A stretch of DNA of 64,000 bases, taken from Bactrocera neohumeralis (Eukaryota; Arthropoda; Insecta; Diptera; Tephritidae). Positions 51,101 to 62,868 of the stretch are shown piece by piece; position 1 is the first letter of the stretch; each line of letters starts with the position of its first letter. The notes beneath the pieces were generated by a model. It was given only the letters and a program-made list of their open reading frames with translations, did no database searches and was not told where the DNA came from. The translations under genes were made by a program, and so were the position numbers. The stretch lies in contig NC_065923.1 in the NCBI RefSeq assembly GCF_024586455.1, positions 3,413,501 to 3,477,500 on the forward strand, read 5' to 3'.

Positions 51101-54100
51101 TGGGCCTATCATACGGATGCTCTATGTGCTTGCATACTCGATTATTTGCAATTGTTGTTGCACAAAATCAGCTTCCACCAGAACTATGCATTCTTCACCG
51201 GCGCTCTGGAAGCCGACATCACCAAGGAGTGGGATCTGGATCTGTGGTGAGCATGCAATTAAAAGAAAGTCGTCATAATTGTATTTTCATCACTCCACTT
51301 GTCGCACTTTCAGTTTTCAGTTGTGCACCGACATCTTTGATTATTTGGACCATTTGCTTACGCTGCAACAAGCCATCTTTTCGAGCTTGACCTTGCAACA
51401 GCTCGCTGTGGCCACACCCGAGACACTGTGTCGCCTGCAACCGCTCATCAACATCGCCGCCGAATGCAGCATTCTATATGATCAGGCATCTAATGCAATG
51501 GCCACTGTTTGTGGCAAGTTGCCGCCTATCGATGTGATGGGCTTATGTAATCGCTTTTATGCGCTCTATCAGCGCTTACGTGGCTTCTACTGCTCGCTGC
51601 AGCAGGCGAAGATTATACTGAAAATGGAATCTGTGCCGGAATTGTCCACGACCGTGCCGGATTTCTTGGCATTTAGTAACAGTAGCACTTGTGGCAGACA
51701 ACCGACCGCACCGCCAGTGTGGCAAGTGGAGTAATTTGTGGAATGGAGAGGCGGTGCTGTGTGTTGGAGCGCGGGTATTAGAGTGAGGTGGGGAGGTGGC
51801 AAAGCAACTATTGTGATCGTAATATATATACCATATATGTATATTTTCGGATTAAATTAGATTAGATTAGATGTTTAAAATTATATATGTGACATACGTA
51901 TGTGTGTGTGGGTACACAGACAGTTAGTTCAAACGATTTTATTTTTATTTAGATAATTTTTTTAGCCAAAATTGAACGTTTAATTGATATACATAATTAA
52001 TCGAAAACTATTTCTAGACAATATTTCGGTTTATTGCAAAAAAATTTACTGCAATTATGTAATTGAAAAATAATCCAAGTATTTTAAAGACAATCGCATT
52101 ACCTAAGTATTATAATCCGGAAATATAATATATAAACTATGCTGTATCAAAAATGGGCTTTCTTTTATGTAAACTCAGCCGTCATGTGATGTTATAACAG
52201 TTTAATTATTGGCTATCATCTCTTTTCTCTCTAACATTCGAAGTGTGGTAGCTTCTGAGCAAACTCAATGACATTCATGGTTTTAATTACGTGAAATTCG
52301 GCGACAGTCATAGTTAAATTAATCCTAAAGGTTCGTTTTTAATTTTAAGGGTTGAATTTGTTTAAAATACAGACAGATCGAAACTATAATATAGTCAAAT
52401 AATATTCGTCATTCTACCAGGTGTGAAGTGAGCGTTAATATACAAATGTGTTCCTGTTTGGTTGGCATGACATCTGTCAAACATATTCAATAACCTTACA
52501 AATAAATAACATCATATTTTTTTCATTGCGCTGAAAATGTCAAATTTTTTACCGAATAGTGATAATTTGTGGAAAGTATTAATTTTTTGATTCCATTTGA
52601 AGTAAAGTCGAATGCTTGTCGAGGCATGTGGGGATCATGTTCTATCAGAAGCAACATGCGAAAGATGGTTTCAACGGTGCAGAGAGAATGATTTTGATGT
52701 GAGAAATGAAGAACGTGGAAGACCACCAAAAAAGTTTGAAGACGCCCGATTGCAAACAATATTGGATAAAGATGATACTTTGAGTCAAAAGCAAATGGCA
52801 GCCATGTTAAATGTTGAGCAATAAACAATTTCAGACCGTTTGAAAGCACTGGGAAAGATCCGAAAGTGTGGAAAATTGGTGTCATCTAGTGAAACTATTA
52901 ATACTAATCGCTACCGACAACAAATGATCAATTTGAAGCCTGCATTCAACGAAGAACGACCAGAATTCGCCAGAGGACACTTTAAAGTAATTTTGTTATA
53001 CGACACAAATCAAAATCGCTTCAGGAAGTACTTGGCTGGGAGCTGCTACCTCACCCGCCGTATTCACCAGACTTGGCTGCTTCCGATTTCCATTTGTTTT
53101 CATCGATGGGATACGCATTGGCTGATCAGTAGTTCGATTCCCACGTAGAAGTCGGAAATTGGGTGTCTGATTGGTTTGCTTCAAGAAACGAACTTATTGG
53201 CATGGTATCCGCAAATTGCCAGATGCGAGTTCAAAATGTGTAAAAAGCAATAGTCAATATGTTTTTTCTCTCCCATTCAAAATTAGTATCTCATTTTCAG
53301 AAAAAAATGCTCTCATACCGATACATAAGAAGATATCTTCTTGAAATTTGTTATGGATTATCTTCATAATATTATTTCCTTATTAAGTAACCTTAATTCG
53401 ACAACTGACTATCTTAAAATACTATAAATCACTCACTTATCTTGGCTAAAACAAAAATAATATTGATATTAAGAATCACATATTTCGCTATATTTTCTCA
53501 CATGCGAGGAAAACTGAGTCAACATTTCGAGGACAGAAGAACTGGATGCCACCCACCTACTCATTATATGCATGTATTTATGTACTTGTGTATATTATAT
53601 TTCCATAATCTAATCTTCTTTGTGTCATGGCAGAGCGCGTAGTCCACTTATATGCGGCATGTGTGGTCCCAATAAGTACTCGTTTGTCCTTTTTATTTAC
53701 ATTTATTATAATATTATTTACTCTCAATTGTGCGGTGACACAAATACAGGCATGCAAATGCCATATATGTACCGTTAAATCCCATTGTCCATTCACCCGC
53801 TTTTGCTGACGCTTGAAATCGTGCGACACAACGGTATCGATGACTTGTTTACCAATAATTTTTGCTGCGATAAGACACGACAAATTCAATGAAAAATGTA
53901 ATTAAGTCAATGCAAAAGAAATTAAGGCTTCCGAGGCAGCGAGTGGAGACGGGGAAATGGGGAATTCCAAGTGGCCAGAGATACAGGCAAATGAGCTTAT
54001 GCGTAGACATATAGTGTATAGTGTGTATTGTAAGTATTGTCGATTAGAAGTACACAAATTGAATGTTCTCAGAGTAATTAGAAGCAGTTTGTATGTTTCA

Positions 54101-57100
54101 TGGTTGAGGGTCTGATGTTAAATGTTCTTTAGCCGAAAAGAAAATATTGTGCTCTCTTATCAGTCTAACACTCGATCAATATTTAATTATAAAGTATTAA
54201 ACGAGGGCTATATATCACGACGAATGCCAAATAGCACTTTCAGTCGGAATTCCCAAAATGACTACACGCGTTTTGATATAAAATAATATGTACTTATGTA
54301 TGTGGCTAAATGCGAGTGCGAACGTTGATTTCGATGCGTCATACCCTCAAAAATAGAACAAATGTTATCGGAATATAACACACGTGATAGATCAATTGAA
54401 ATCTGAAGTTCACTCTAAATAACATGATTCAGCTCAGCTCTTTTATCGCAATATTTACATTTGAAAAAAAAAGAAAGTTATAAGTTTGATTAAAATACTT
54501 GAGAGTATGTGAATACTTCATCATTTCTCTATGTGATTTATGTCAGTTGCTTGTTCGTTTCACATAATGCAAAATCTGCAAAATTTCCATGTTTTACTTA
54601 CAAACATTTTTGTCATAGCGTCAGTAAGTTTATAATCAGTAAGTTTATAATCACGTGAATTTCGAAGATTTTTATGATTGGATTATCAGATGGACCAAGT
54701 CTGGGTTGAGTTGCTCGGTTAAGTCTACTAAGAACAACTAATATCGACTTGTGTTGTAGTGACAGAGGTTCTCCTGTAGCTGAATACTCGTATGTGCCCT
54801 CAATCATTATCCGTTTGTGAGTACACGTATCTAGACCTCAATCGCATACCCCTATTACGGTTTACAACTCCACTCAGATGAAAAGAATTTAAAACAATTC
54901 AATTTCAGATCAGTCAAACTCTATTTTGATATTACATACTTCAACTATTTTCAGTTGAAGTTTCATTGGTGTTACCAACCTAGAAACTGAAGACATGGTA
55001 GATAACACTATTTAACAAATCTGTGGGGTATTTGTTGTGTCCTGATTACGAATTTAAGTTCAAAATTTTGCATCACATTCAGCTACTTTTGTTTGTTATT
55101 TTAGTTAATGGCGGTGATTTGACTTCTACTCCCCTTGACTACAATACAAAAAATTCTACGTGTTGGGAAATTTTTGCTGTCATATTTGGGTTTAGCAACC
55201 CAAAATTAGCAAGAAACAGTCCCAAAATGACTATAAACTAGTGTAGTTAAATAACATAAAATTTTTAAGAAAAATCAAAACAATTCAATTCAGGGAAAAC
55301 TTATTAAAATCGACATTAGTTTTGATTAATATTACGTTGACAAAAATGTTTCTCGGTTGTAATATTTTGACATTGCAGTCAACATCACTGGCTTAGTGTT
55401 GAAATCCGTAATACCACAAAACACGGTAGTTTGGCAACACTTCAAGAGAAACTTTTTTGAGGGACTTAGTTGATATCGAAAATATCGAATTTTAAAATTT
55501 CAATCAAAATGCAGTTGAGGTTAAAACCGCGATATAAACCACTATTGTGTCAATTGATATTTTAAAGTGTTGCAAAATGATTATACTAAAACGCTGATTT
55601 ATAGAACAGACCTTGGAGCTATTTTTGAATGTTTTTTTTATTTTATAGATTCCAGTTGAAATATTTGTGGCGAGCAAATTTCTCCGTATTTACAACCATT
55701 TTTTATTACAATTATTTTTTATATAATATTATCAAAGGGTTTAAAATTGCATGAATTGACAACAATAAAAATTACCCCATAAAAATGCTGTTATAAATAC
55801 CTGCAGATAGTAAAAGTATGTGAAAAAATAAACAAACTTCACACCGGAGCAAAAGCGAATGAATGCCATTCGTAGAATGCGTTGATAAAAGGCGCAACAA
55901 AAGGGAAATTTTCACGACACGCGTGCGAAATCTTGAAGTGCATAACGCCACATACTTCCCTCGCTGTGGCCATGTTTTCACAATGACAATTTTGCAATTT
56001 TCTCGCAATCAAAATAGTTTGACTTGCGGCAATGTCAGAATGCACTCTTTGAGTGCCCATGCAAAGTGCTGCAGTGTTGCAAGTAGAGCGCGTGCCACAC
56101 TGCAGCAAATAGCACGCCTGCTACCGTTGCCGCCATGGCCTTAGCTGGACTTTTTAATGAATGGATAGCAGCGCCATTCAAAAAGAGGAACGCACACACA
56201 CAGCAGTAGAAAAGCGACAAGAGCGAGCGCCTAACCACAGAAGTTGTCTGCGACGCGGCAGTAGCTGCAACTGTCTTGTTTCGTGCTTATTGCTGCAATA
56301 AAAACTACATATTGTTGTTGCTGCTGTTGCCCCGAGCGATACTATCAATTCAATTGACCGTTGGAATAGCAAAAGCAACTATAACAAGTCTAGATGCCGC
56401 GGTGTGGGACAGTGGCGTTAACTGAAATTGCATTGTGGTGCACGCGGCAGGTGATCGTGGCGATACAAATGCAGCGCCGCGCGCTTGTGTGTGTGTGTGT
56501 TTGTAAATATAGTGTGCGCCGCTATCCATGCCTGTTGCAAGTCTTACAGCCTCACTAATTCACAGACTGCGCGCATGCCACGCTCTCCGCTTACTCCACA
56601 GCGCCGCGTAGCGACCAATTGAGAATTTCTTTATCCAATTTTCATATCTAATGGGATTTTAATTTGAAAATTATTAATTAGTAACTGACAATGTCAGTTT
56701 GTCTGTCTGTCCGCAACGGACGCGTTGGCGCATAGCATAGCCGCTTTGGGGTTCGGTCTGTGTGTGTGCGCGTCGGGCGCGCGCCGTTGATGATGATGCG
56801 CGTTATGTTGCACGCGCTTGGCAGCGCCTTAAGTGGCATGCGTGGAAATTGATTGCCGCCGCTGCACTGCCACAAAAGGTTTACCGCATGCGCATGTGGC
56901 ATGGTAAAAGTTGCTGCCACTACCATTTGTGGTGGCGCGCAGTTGGAGCTTTGGCTGCTCTTAAGCCGCCGTGCGTCTGTGTATGTGTGGTAACAATTTC
57001 TGTAGCAGATCATAAAGCATAATTGAAAAATTGACAAATGATGGAAATGTTAGATTTGTGATGTGTGATAGAGCAGTGATTTATACGCCTCGTTGATGGC

Positions 57101-60100
57101 GAAAAAAATTGTATTTTTTAAATACGCTTAGTTGCACCAGCGCACGCTTGGCTTATAACTGACGCGAATCAGCAAACAGCATTAGGCATCGAAAAGAAAG
57201 TGTGCATCTTAAGTTTTTAATTTGAAGATCGTAGATTTGTGTAGGTAAATTATTTTCCCTTTTCCTTCTCTTGTAGAAAAAATCATATAAATTTCACCGC
57301 TTTGAGGGTTCTGTTGCATGCGAGGAAAATTTCACTCTTAAACCGTGTCACTCGTATGAAAGAGTTCCAGTAGCCATCGCTTTTTAAATAGAGCAACCAA
57401 AAGGCCGTTAGCTAGCGCAACAACAATAGCAACATATGCATATGAAATAATTTTCAACTAAAATATCGCAAAATGGTTGATATATGCATTGTACAGGAGC
57501 GGTCCGATAAGTCCTTAGCTCCATCACCCGATAGCGCCACTAACGCAGATCACTTTTCTGTCGTGTGAGCATTCTAGCAGACGGAGATTGAAAATTCAGT
57601 CGAATCGGACGCGTAGTTTTGCTTGGACCGCGTGCAGAAGCGAGCATTGCCGAAGATTTTTAAAGAATAGAAAAGGAGTTGTAACGGACGCTTTTTGATT
57701 TGGATTCTGGATTTTGAAAGGGATCTTGCTTTGTGAAACCCGAGAGCGCTTGGATGCTGTATATGGTGATTATTTTCCTTTGATAGTGTTCTGAAAGAAT
57801 TGGAACGAATTTCAATACGGCCACGTTTTCGATTTTGATTAACCATGATGTTGATGTTTAAGCTCTATGTAAATGTTTCTGCGTTGCTTCGTGACTGCCA
57901 TCGAAACTTGGATCTACTACTACAAACTAGAGACGAGATCGAGTCGAAACAGTAAACTCCACCTGTCGAAACTTCTCCAAAGAAGGTGAAGACTGTCCTG
58001 CCGACCGAAAAAGAGATTTACAAGGTGTAATATACCTCAACTTCCTGGAAAATCGCTTTGCAGAAATTCGTGTCACATAGAGAGGTTATCATCACAACGA
58101 GGACTACTTTGCAGTCCTCTATTATATTTACTTTTAAGACAGGTCAAAGAAATTAGAGCATTTTTGGGTTAAATGTATCGAGCTAATAAGTGACTGTCTT
58201 AAAAAGTACAAGATTTACAAAATAAAAAGGAAAAGTTTAGAAAAATTGGCGATTTACTTCAATATTAAAGTATTTAGCACTACCTTTGTAGACATAATTT
58301 TCCTACAGGGTGCCAAAAAATATGTGTGTACATAAATAGAGTAAAAGATGAGCGACAACAAGTTAGTTGCAATATTTATATGGGTCAAACAATTTTTTAG
58401 CGACAGTTGTATTGTTAGCCTTCGGCCAATTTGTAGCTAACTGAAATCAGCAGATATACAGTGGTGGGTGTAAAATGTCATGAAAAGGAAGTGTTATGAA
58501 AAATTTATAAATGCAAATTTGAATACGTATTTATCTATGTAGTTACTACTGCAACGAAGAATTAAGTTAGAAAATCGTTTATTTGAAAAATTTATTTCCA
58601 ATCTTCAAAAAGGAAAAATTTGCTGTTGTCACCATTAAAATGTTAGAAACTGAAAAAATGCAAATAACATTTTTTACAACGTTAACAGTGTTAAGGATAA
58701 TTTTTTATCACTCACAAAAGTTTTTAGAAAATCTTATATTTGAAAATATTTTTTGTAAAATTACTCGAAAAAAATTGCATATCGAGCATTTACGGATAGA
58801 GTACTGAAGGTGAATATTTAAGAGCCCGAAATTAATACAGCAGAATCGTATTTCCAAAACTTTTATTTACACTAATTTTCATTAGAAAGGTTATATCCAC
58901 GCAAACCAAATGTTGACGCCCACCACTGTGCGCGCACTTACACGCATGCCTTCCACCGGACTGCACTTTTTTTTTTTTTATCTCTGCTGTCTTCGATGTT
59001 TTTTGACTGTTGAAATTTGCTCGTTACCGTGATTTATTTCGCACATAAATTGTTGGCATTTTCACACGCGATGCATTCGTCAGCCAAGACATGCAACGCA
59101 GTTCTGCACAGAAAATATTTTTATTGCCATTTTTGTATGGCTTAGTTTTCCACTAACTATGTTTTACAGTAAATTTGAAATCGAGGAAGTCCGTCTGTGG
59201 CGCCAATTGGCAACACGCATGCAAATACATACATACTGTACATAGTTGCACATGTGGCATATGTGGCATAGTGGTTGCAAGTGCAGCGAGTGGCCTTAAG
59301 GCGGACGCGTTGCAACTGGTTGGAAGGAAGTGGCAAATAGAGATTTGTGTGCATGTAGCCAAACATATGGGCGTGTTCATAGTGTCTGTCTGCAACTCAA
59401 AAATAAATAAATGGAAATGATTCAATAAGAAATGGCAATTTCTATGCGTTGTTGTAGAGGCGTTGTTGTGGTGAAATTCACCGTACTTGCCACTGGGCTA
59501 ATCAGCAAAGGAATTTGCGCAAAATTGCTGTTACTCGTTGTTGTTGTATGCGGATACGCTGCACTTGTTCACTTTCATTTATTTACTTGAAGATGCATTT
59601 ATAAATATTTAACCCGGTTTTTGATCAGTTAATGAGGTAAGTGGAGCATTGTTGTCGGTGTGTCATTTGAATACAAAGGAAACTCCAAAGAGATAACTGC
59701 ACTCGTGGCGGAATTGAGTAATTAGCACAGTTATATACATTTATGTCTGTTGATTTTCATTAAAAAATAAGGAAAAAGTAACGATAATATTAACATATTG
59801 TTAGATCTGTGTAAGTTGATGCCTGTGTCTACTTTCTTTTGAATTTAAGCCTTCTAAGATCTGCTAAGTTAGAGAGCACGGCATTTGCGGAACCGTTACT
59901 TACACTACTTACTTGACGGAAGTTATGTCTCCTGATTGTAAATTTTCTATTTTTTCACACATTTTAAGCATCATACAAGTATTTCACACTTTTTATTAAA
60001 ACAGTTAAATATCGATCATAGGAAACAGGCAATAGTTTGACGTATTTTTTATTTTTGAAGGGAATATACGATACATATACAAAGATTAGTTAGTAAGACT

Positions 60101-62868
60101 AGTTTACTGAACTTAGGAAAGCTACTGGATGCTTTACTAGTTTACTTAATGGAAACTATTGTGCAACAGAGTAATAAAACCAGAGAAAACATTCAACTTG
60201 ATGTTTAGCCCTTATATTTATGCAATTATTATTTTTTTAATAGATGGCTGTAATAATCTTCAAACGGTTTTAGAAAGACAAGATTTCATACTAAAACAAA
60301 TTCTCAGACAGTTTTGTGATTGCTCGACTCAGTGTTGTTTGAACGCGCGATAAAGATTGACACCAGCAAAGAAAAATACAGCATATTTTACAGTTGTTCT
60401 TCGAATAAGAGGCAAACCAGGCGGGTTAAAATGTGAATGAGTGTTTTGAAGTGGATGGAGTGATCGTGTTTATGGTCGAGTCTTTTCCGGTAATTTTGAT
60501 GCCGAAGATGCATCAATTGTCCAAAATATCGATAAAATAATGGAAATCGTCAAGTCCGACCGTCATATAAGCACTATTTCGTGTACTCAGAGAAACAACT
60601 TTTTTGAACCATTCAAATAAGGATGGATACATAGAATAGCTCGATATTTGAGTACCCCATGAGTTAGTTCAACAATTCTCATAAATAGAATTTCCAACTG
60701 CAAATCCCTGCTGAATAGCTACAAAATGTATGCATTTTTGAAGCGGATGATAATTGATGAAAAGTGGGTTGCTTACGACAACGGCAAGTGTGCCAAGCCA
60801 ATACTGACGGTCAGGAGGGTTTTTATATGTGTTTGATGGTATTAGGTGAGAATCATCTACTACCCGGAAGTAGGATGTTTTGGCCAATAAGAGCGAAGAT
60901 CAGGACAATGCCAGGCTACATATCGATAGAAACTCGCCAGAAGCTACAGGAGCTTGGTTAGGAGGTTCTTATGCAGCTTTCTTATAGTCCGCATCTGCCT
61001 CAAAGTGATTATAACACATGTCTAGATTGAAACGTTTTGCTGGTGATAAATTCGTCTCAAGAGAAGCTTGTAAAAACCCATTGTCTCAATTTTTTGACAA
61101 TAGGGACGAGGGTTTCTATGATAGTGGAAATCACACATATGAAATTACCCTTAGAATACTTGCTGTCATAGTTTAAAATTGTATATTTAACCTAAATCAG
61201 ATCACCCTACTTTTTCCAGTCAAAAATAAGCGAAGTTTCACAATAAGTGAGCTGTGTGAGGAAATCAAAAATCTGAAAAACAAAAAAATTCCTCGGCTAC
61301 GACCTGATTGCTGTCGATTATCTAAAACAACGATAATATCGAGGAGATTTAAGAAAATTCTTATAAAACGTTTTTATAAAATAATAGAACGAAAAAACCA
61401 TAATTCCAGCGCATCAGTTGGGTTTCGAGCTAACCATTCTACGATTAATTAAGTCAACAGAATTACACAAGTCATTGAAACAGCCTTTGAGGAAAAAAAT
61501 TCTGTTCTACCGTGTTTTTGGACGTTGCAAAAGCGTTCGATAAAGTTTGTCACAAAGGACTGCTGAAATTTAAAATGATTTCGCTGAAACCGTATTATGA
61601 TGTCATAAAATCATATTTGTCAGATCACTACTTCCGCGTTAAACAAGGACACGAGTATTCTTAGGGAAATGAACGCGGAAGTTCCAGAAGGTAGTGTGTT
61701 GGGCTCTTTTCTTTACATTCTGTTCACGCATGACCAGCCACTAGACTGTAATTATACAACAGCCACAATTGCAGATGATACTGCGTTGCTTGCCGTTGGC
61801 AGTAGTGAACATGAATACCTTAACTCCGCTAAATACTTAGGAATGACACTTGATTCTGGTTAGTTCATATAAAAAAAAAACAAACGGAAAGAGCTATGTA
61901 GACATGCGACTCAAGAAGATTAATTGGTTAATTGGTAATAAATCAGTGTTATCCATCGAAAATTAGTTACTTATCTATAAACAAATACTCAGAGCGCTAA
62001 CGGAAATAATAAGAAAGTCATCCAACTTTTCCCAAATAAAGTACTAAGACTAATTGTCACAGCACCTTGATACTGTAGATGTGCTGATATAGATCGTGAT
62101 CTAGGCATAAATTCGGTTAATACAGAATTATTAAAAAATGCAGCAGCACATAATGTACGATTGCTACAGCAATGTAACGAAGAAGTAGCATGTTAACTTT
62201 TACAGATGACCCACCAAAACGATTCAAACTCCGCAAGCCCAGCGATCTCAAAAATTTGCCAATATTCACAGAGTAGTGTTGTATTTTTCTAATAACTATA
62301 CGTTTATATGATATTAAAGTTGCTTGTTAGTCTTTCTTTTGTGCCAATTAGTTGCAATGTGATAAAAAAATCATTGCAAAAATAATGGATTAAATTTAGT
62401 AAACTATCTTTTAAAGTTTTTCTATTTTTTTAAGTTTCCGCATTCAGCGCCTAAGCTAAAGAGTTCAGAATGCTAGAAGACTCGAGAGCTCCCAGCTTTG
62501 GTTTGCAAGGAATGATAAAGTGTAAGATTGCCATTAAGCCAACAAGAGCTCCATTTTACTCTTACAGATAATTAAGAGAAAATTAATAAAAAAATCTTTG
62601 CAAAGGCTGCACAAAAATCATAGTAAACTATTTCCAATAAGAATGTAAAGTGATATATTCCACAGATGCATATATCTAGTCGCATTTTCTGTCGCAATAC
62701 ACTGCGTATGAGTAACATTTTACTGAGATCAATTTTCGGATAAAAAATCTCACTTACATATTCGGTAATCTCAGCAGCCACTAGTTTAGTCAAAAAATCG
62801 CAATTGGGCGAGTGCAGGTGACTTATGGAATGCATCTTTTTCGCTTTATATTTTTTGCGCTTTCCCAA
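42130..62868 (-). CDS. Pura: Pura, Puratrophin/PLEKHG4-like Rho guanine-nucleotide exchange factor
   Basis: Dbl-family RhoGEFs activate Rho GTPases at the membrane through a DH-PH module. Eleven minus-strand exons join in phase to 965 residues: 62,758-62,868; 47,450-47,575; 45,713-46,449; 45,494-45,649; 45,065-45,404; 44,748-44,870; 44,011-44,280; 43,727-43,940; 43,363-43,479; 42,877-43,302; 42,130-42,407. Residues about 38-200 form a spectrin-like helical region, followed by low-complexity Gln/Asn and acidic stretches. The DH domain (about 377-560) starts IMREMIGTERDYVHSLNYVI and contains LKPVQRMGKYALLL, its hallmark. The PH domain (about 575-690) includes RQVFLFEDLVLFSKA and ends with NAWAEEISKLLW. 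The tail is Ser/Gly-rich. A CRAL-TRIO/Sec14 domain found in longer relatives is not seen in this isoform. The family call is firm; the exact isoform is inferred. Confidence 0.9.
42845..42876 (-). other. Alternative in-frame end of Pura by read-through of the last donor
   Basis: If the donor at 42,875-42,876 (ATGG/GTATTG, a weak consensus) is not used, the frame continues for ten codons and stops at 42,845-42,847, giving the tail IELELSYFF. If used, the next exon begins at 42,407 and reads ESGILSDISMTPDHEP in phase. Both ends are possible from sequence alone. Confidence 0.45.
47891..48670 (-). mobile_element. mariner relic, family M1 copy B, with both inverted repeats and an inserted second mariner
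   Basis: The ends at 47,891-47,912 and 48,649-48,670 are inverted copies of the same 22-bp repeat found on copy A (core ATCAAATTTGACYCGGACT). Minus-strand coding remains near 48,120-48,020 read LRRVNNRLITSGETWIYEND, then VKTVQQASEW, the first catalytic-aspartate region of mariner (with G before E where GDE is usual). The element is interrupted at about 48,151-48,503 by a shorter element of another mariner family. It lies in the first Pura intron. Confidence 0.8.
48151..48503 (+). mobile_element. Internally deleted mariner copy (MITE-like), family M2, inserted in M1 copy B
   Basis: The ends are imperfect inverted repeats: left TATTGGCTAGTCGAAAAAGT, right (reverse-complemented) TATTCGGTGGTCAAAAAAGT, each flanked by TA. 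Inside, the reading frames keep the transposase start (ILYKRGKNGTQATIEICEVY, then ARFRSGKF) and jump to the tail (LAEKWQKVVDQNGTYL). The catalytic core is missing, leaving about 350 bp. The copy at 8,580-8,917 has a similar structure. Confidence 0.78.
48680..50732. other. Very AT-rich part of the Pura intron
   Basis: No genes are visible. From about 49,480 to 50,430 the sequence is almost wholly A and T, with long A or T homopolymers. It precedes the ANTH gene. Its 3' end (50,500-50,732) returns to normal composition and probably contains the promoter of that gene. Confidence 0.5.
50733..51734 (+). CDS. Stand-alone HIP1-type ANTH domain protein, three exons
   Basis: ANTH domains bind phosphoinositides and clathrin-coat membranes. 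Exons 50,733-50,765, 50,834-51,246 and 51,314-51,734 have GT-AG borders and join in phase to 288 residues. The whole product resembles the ANTH domain of HIP1/Sla2 proteins: a basic N-terminal helix (KERTEMKKHMSKVLSG), ARTIVLLTHRTNGAEVF, AWKYCNLLHTALRHGTPQIL, then DIFDYLDHLLTLQQAIF, LQPLINIAAECSILYD, and a C-terminal VPELSTTVPDFLAF stretch matching the end of the domain. The coiled coil and talin-like I/LWEQ actin-binding domain that make HIP1 about 1,000 residues are absent; a stop follows and I found no later exon. It lies inside the first Pura intron on the opposite strand. It could be a paralogue or the 5' part of a longer gene with an unusual short isoform. Confidence 0.82.
52395..53240 (+). 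mobile_element. mariner relic, family M3 copy 2
   Basis: The N-terminal DNA-binding half is well preserved: MLVEACGDHVLSEATCERWF, then RPPKKFEDARLQTILDKDDT, SQKQMAAMLNVEQ, a stop, TISDRLKALGKIRKCGKLV. The centre is deleted: the frame passes from NEERPEFARGHFKVILLYD to GSCYLTRRIHQTW, a frame-shifted version of the region around the SPDLAPSD motif. The third catalytic aspartate is therefore not readable in the same frame. It is dead. Confidence 0.8.
53350..57480. other. Pura intron, no gene seen
   Basis: There are AT-rich parts and a GC-richer island at about 55,860-57,000 with many CG and GCA/GCC words, open frames on both strands and a (GT)n run at 56,487-56,502. The island shows no recognisable protein domain; it could be a regulatory region or an alternative 5' exon. 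A 15-base tandem duplication (AGTAAGTTTATAATC) is at 54,625-54,653. Confidence 0.4.
57495..58140. mobile_element. Possible mariner-type relic, uncertain
   Basis: It starts with GAGCGGTCCGATAAGTCCTT, which resembles the terminal repeat of one mariner lineage as I remember it. Near the end a piece reads LNFLENRFAEI and EDYFA, similar to a transposase tail. The middle is not recognisable. No matching right inverted repeat was found. Confidence 0.3.
58150..60340. other. Pura intron, no gene seen
   Basis: AT-rich with a T-run at 58,968-58,979. The short open frames (58,583-58,807 and 59,153-59,425) have no domain or splice context that I can support. Confidence 0.4.
60345..61190 (+). mobile_element. 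mariner relic (Mos1/mauritiana-like), decayed
   Basis: The plus-strand pieces run in the expected order: IDEKWVAYDNGKCAKP-like (first catalytic region, about 60,745-60,800), then YRNSPEATGAWLGGSYA-like text in broken frames, EVLMQLSYSPHLPQSDYN (60,962-61,015; the YSPDLAPSDYH motif with the aspartate changed to H), then a tail to about 61,190. Several stops and shifts make it inactive. Confidence 0.62.
61200..62190 (+). mobile_element. LINE (Jockey-like) reverse transcriptase relic
   Basis: Broken plus-strand frames give the sequence of a non-LTR polymerase: LGYDLIAVDYLK, then after gaps a catalytic-A-like FLDVAKAFDKVCHKGLL (61,512-61,565), SYLSDHYFRVKQG, EVPEGSVLGSFLYILFTHD (61,678-61,735) and ATIADDTALLAVGS (61,765-61,805), the box with the catalytic ADD in its Jockey form. 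LNSAKYLGMTLD follows. Frame breaks and stops make it inactive. Confidence 0.75.
62758..62868 (-). CDS. Pura: First coding exon of a Pura isoform (start exon)
   Basis: The minus-strand frame begins MGKRKKYKAKKMHSISHLHS and ends ...AAEITEY exactly at a TAT/GTAAGT donor (phase 0). The next known exon (47,575) begins in phase 0 with VTSWITSDGN after an acag acceptor, so the join is seamless with no stop. The N-terminus is very basic (six Lys/Arg in eleven residues). A second ATG at residue 12 is an alternative start. No other gene in the window could receive this exon. The link across 15.2 kb is inference from phase and strand. Confidence 0.7.

Noticed and set aside
53131..53150. AGTTCGATTCCCAC, resembling a tRNA B-box
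   Set aside because: It lies in the mariner M3 copy 2 coding relic, and no A-box or cloverleaf is near it.
56035..57037. Frames on both strands in the GC-richer island
   Set aside because: Mutually overlapping, rich in Cys, Arg and Ala from CG-rich words, with no domain. Kept only as a possible regulatory region.
57574..57846. A 90-codon basic frame on the minus strand (KRGRIEIRSNSF...)
   Set aside because: No recognisable domain, and it lies antisense within a probable transposon relic.
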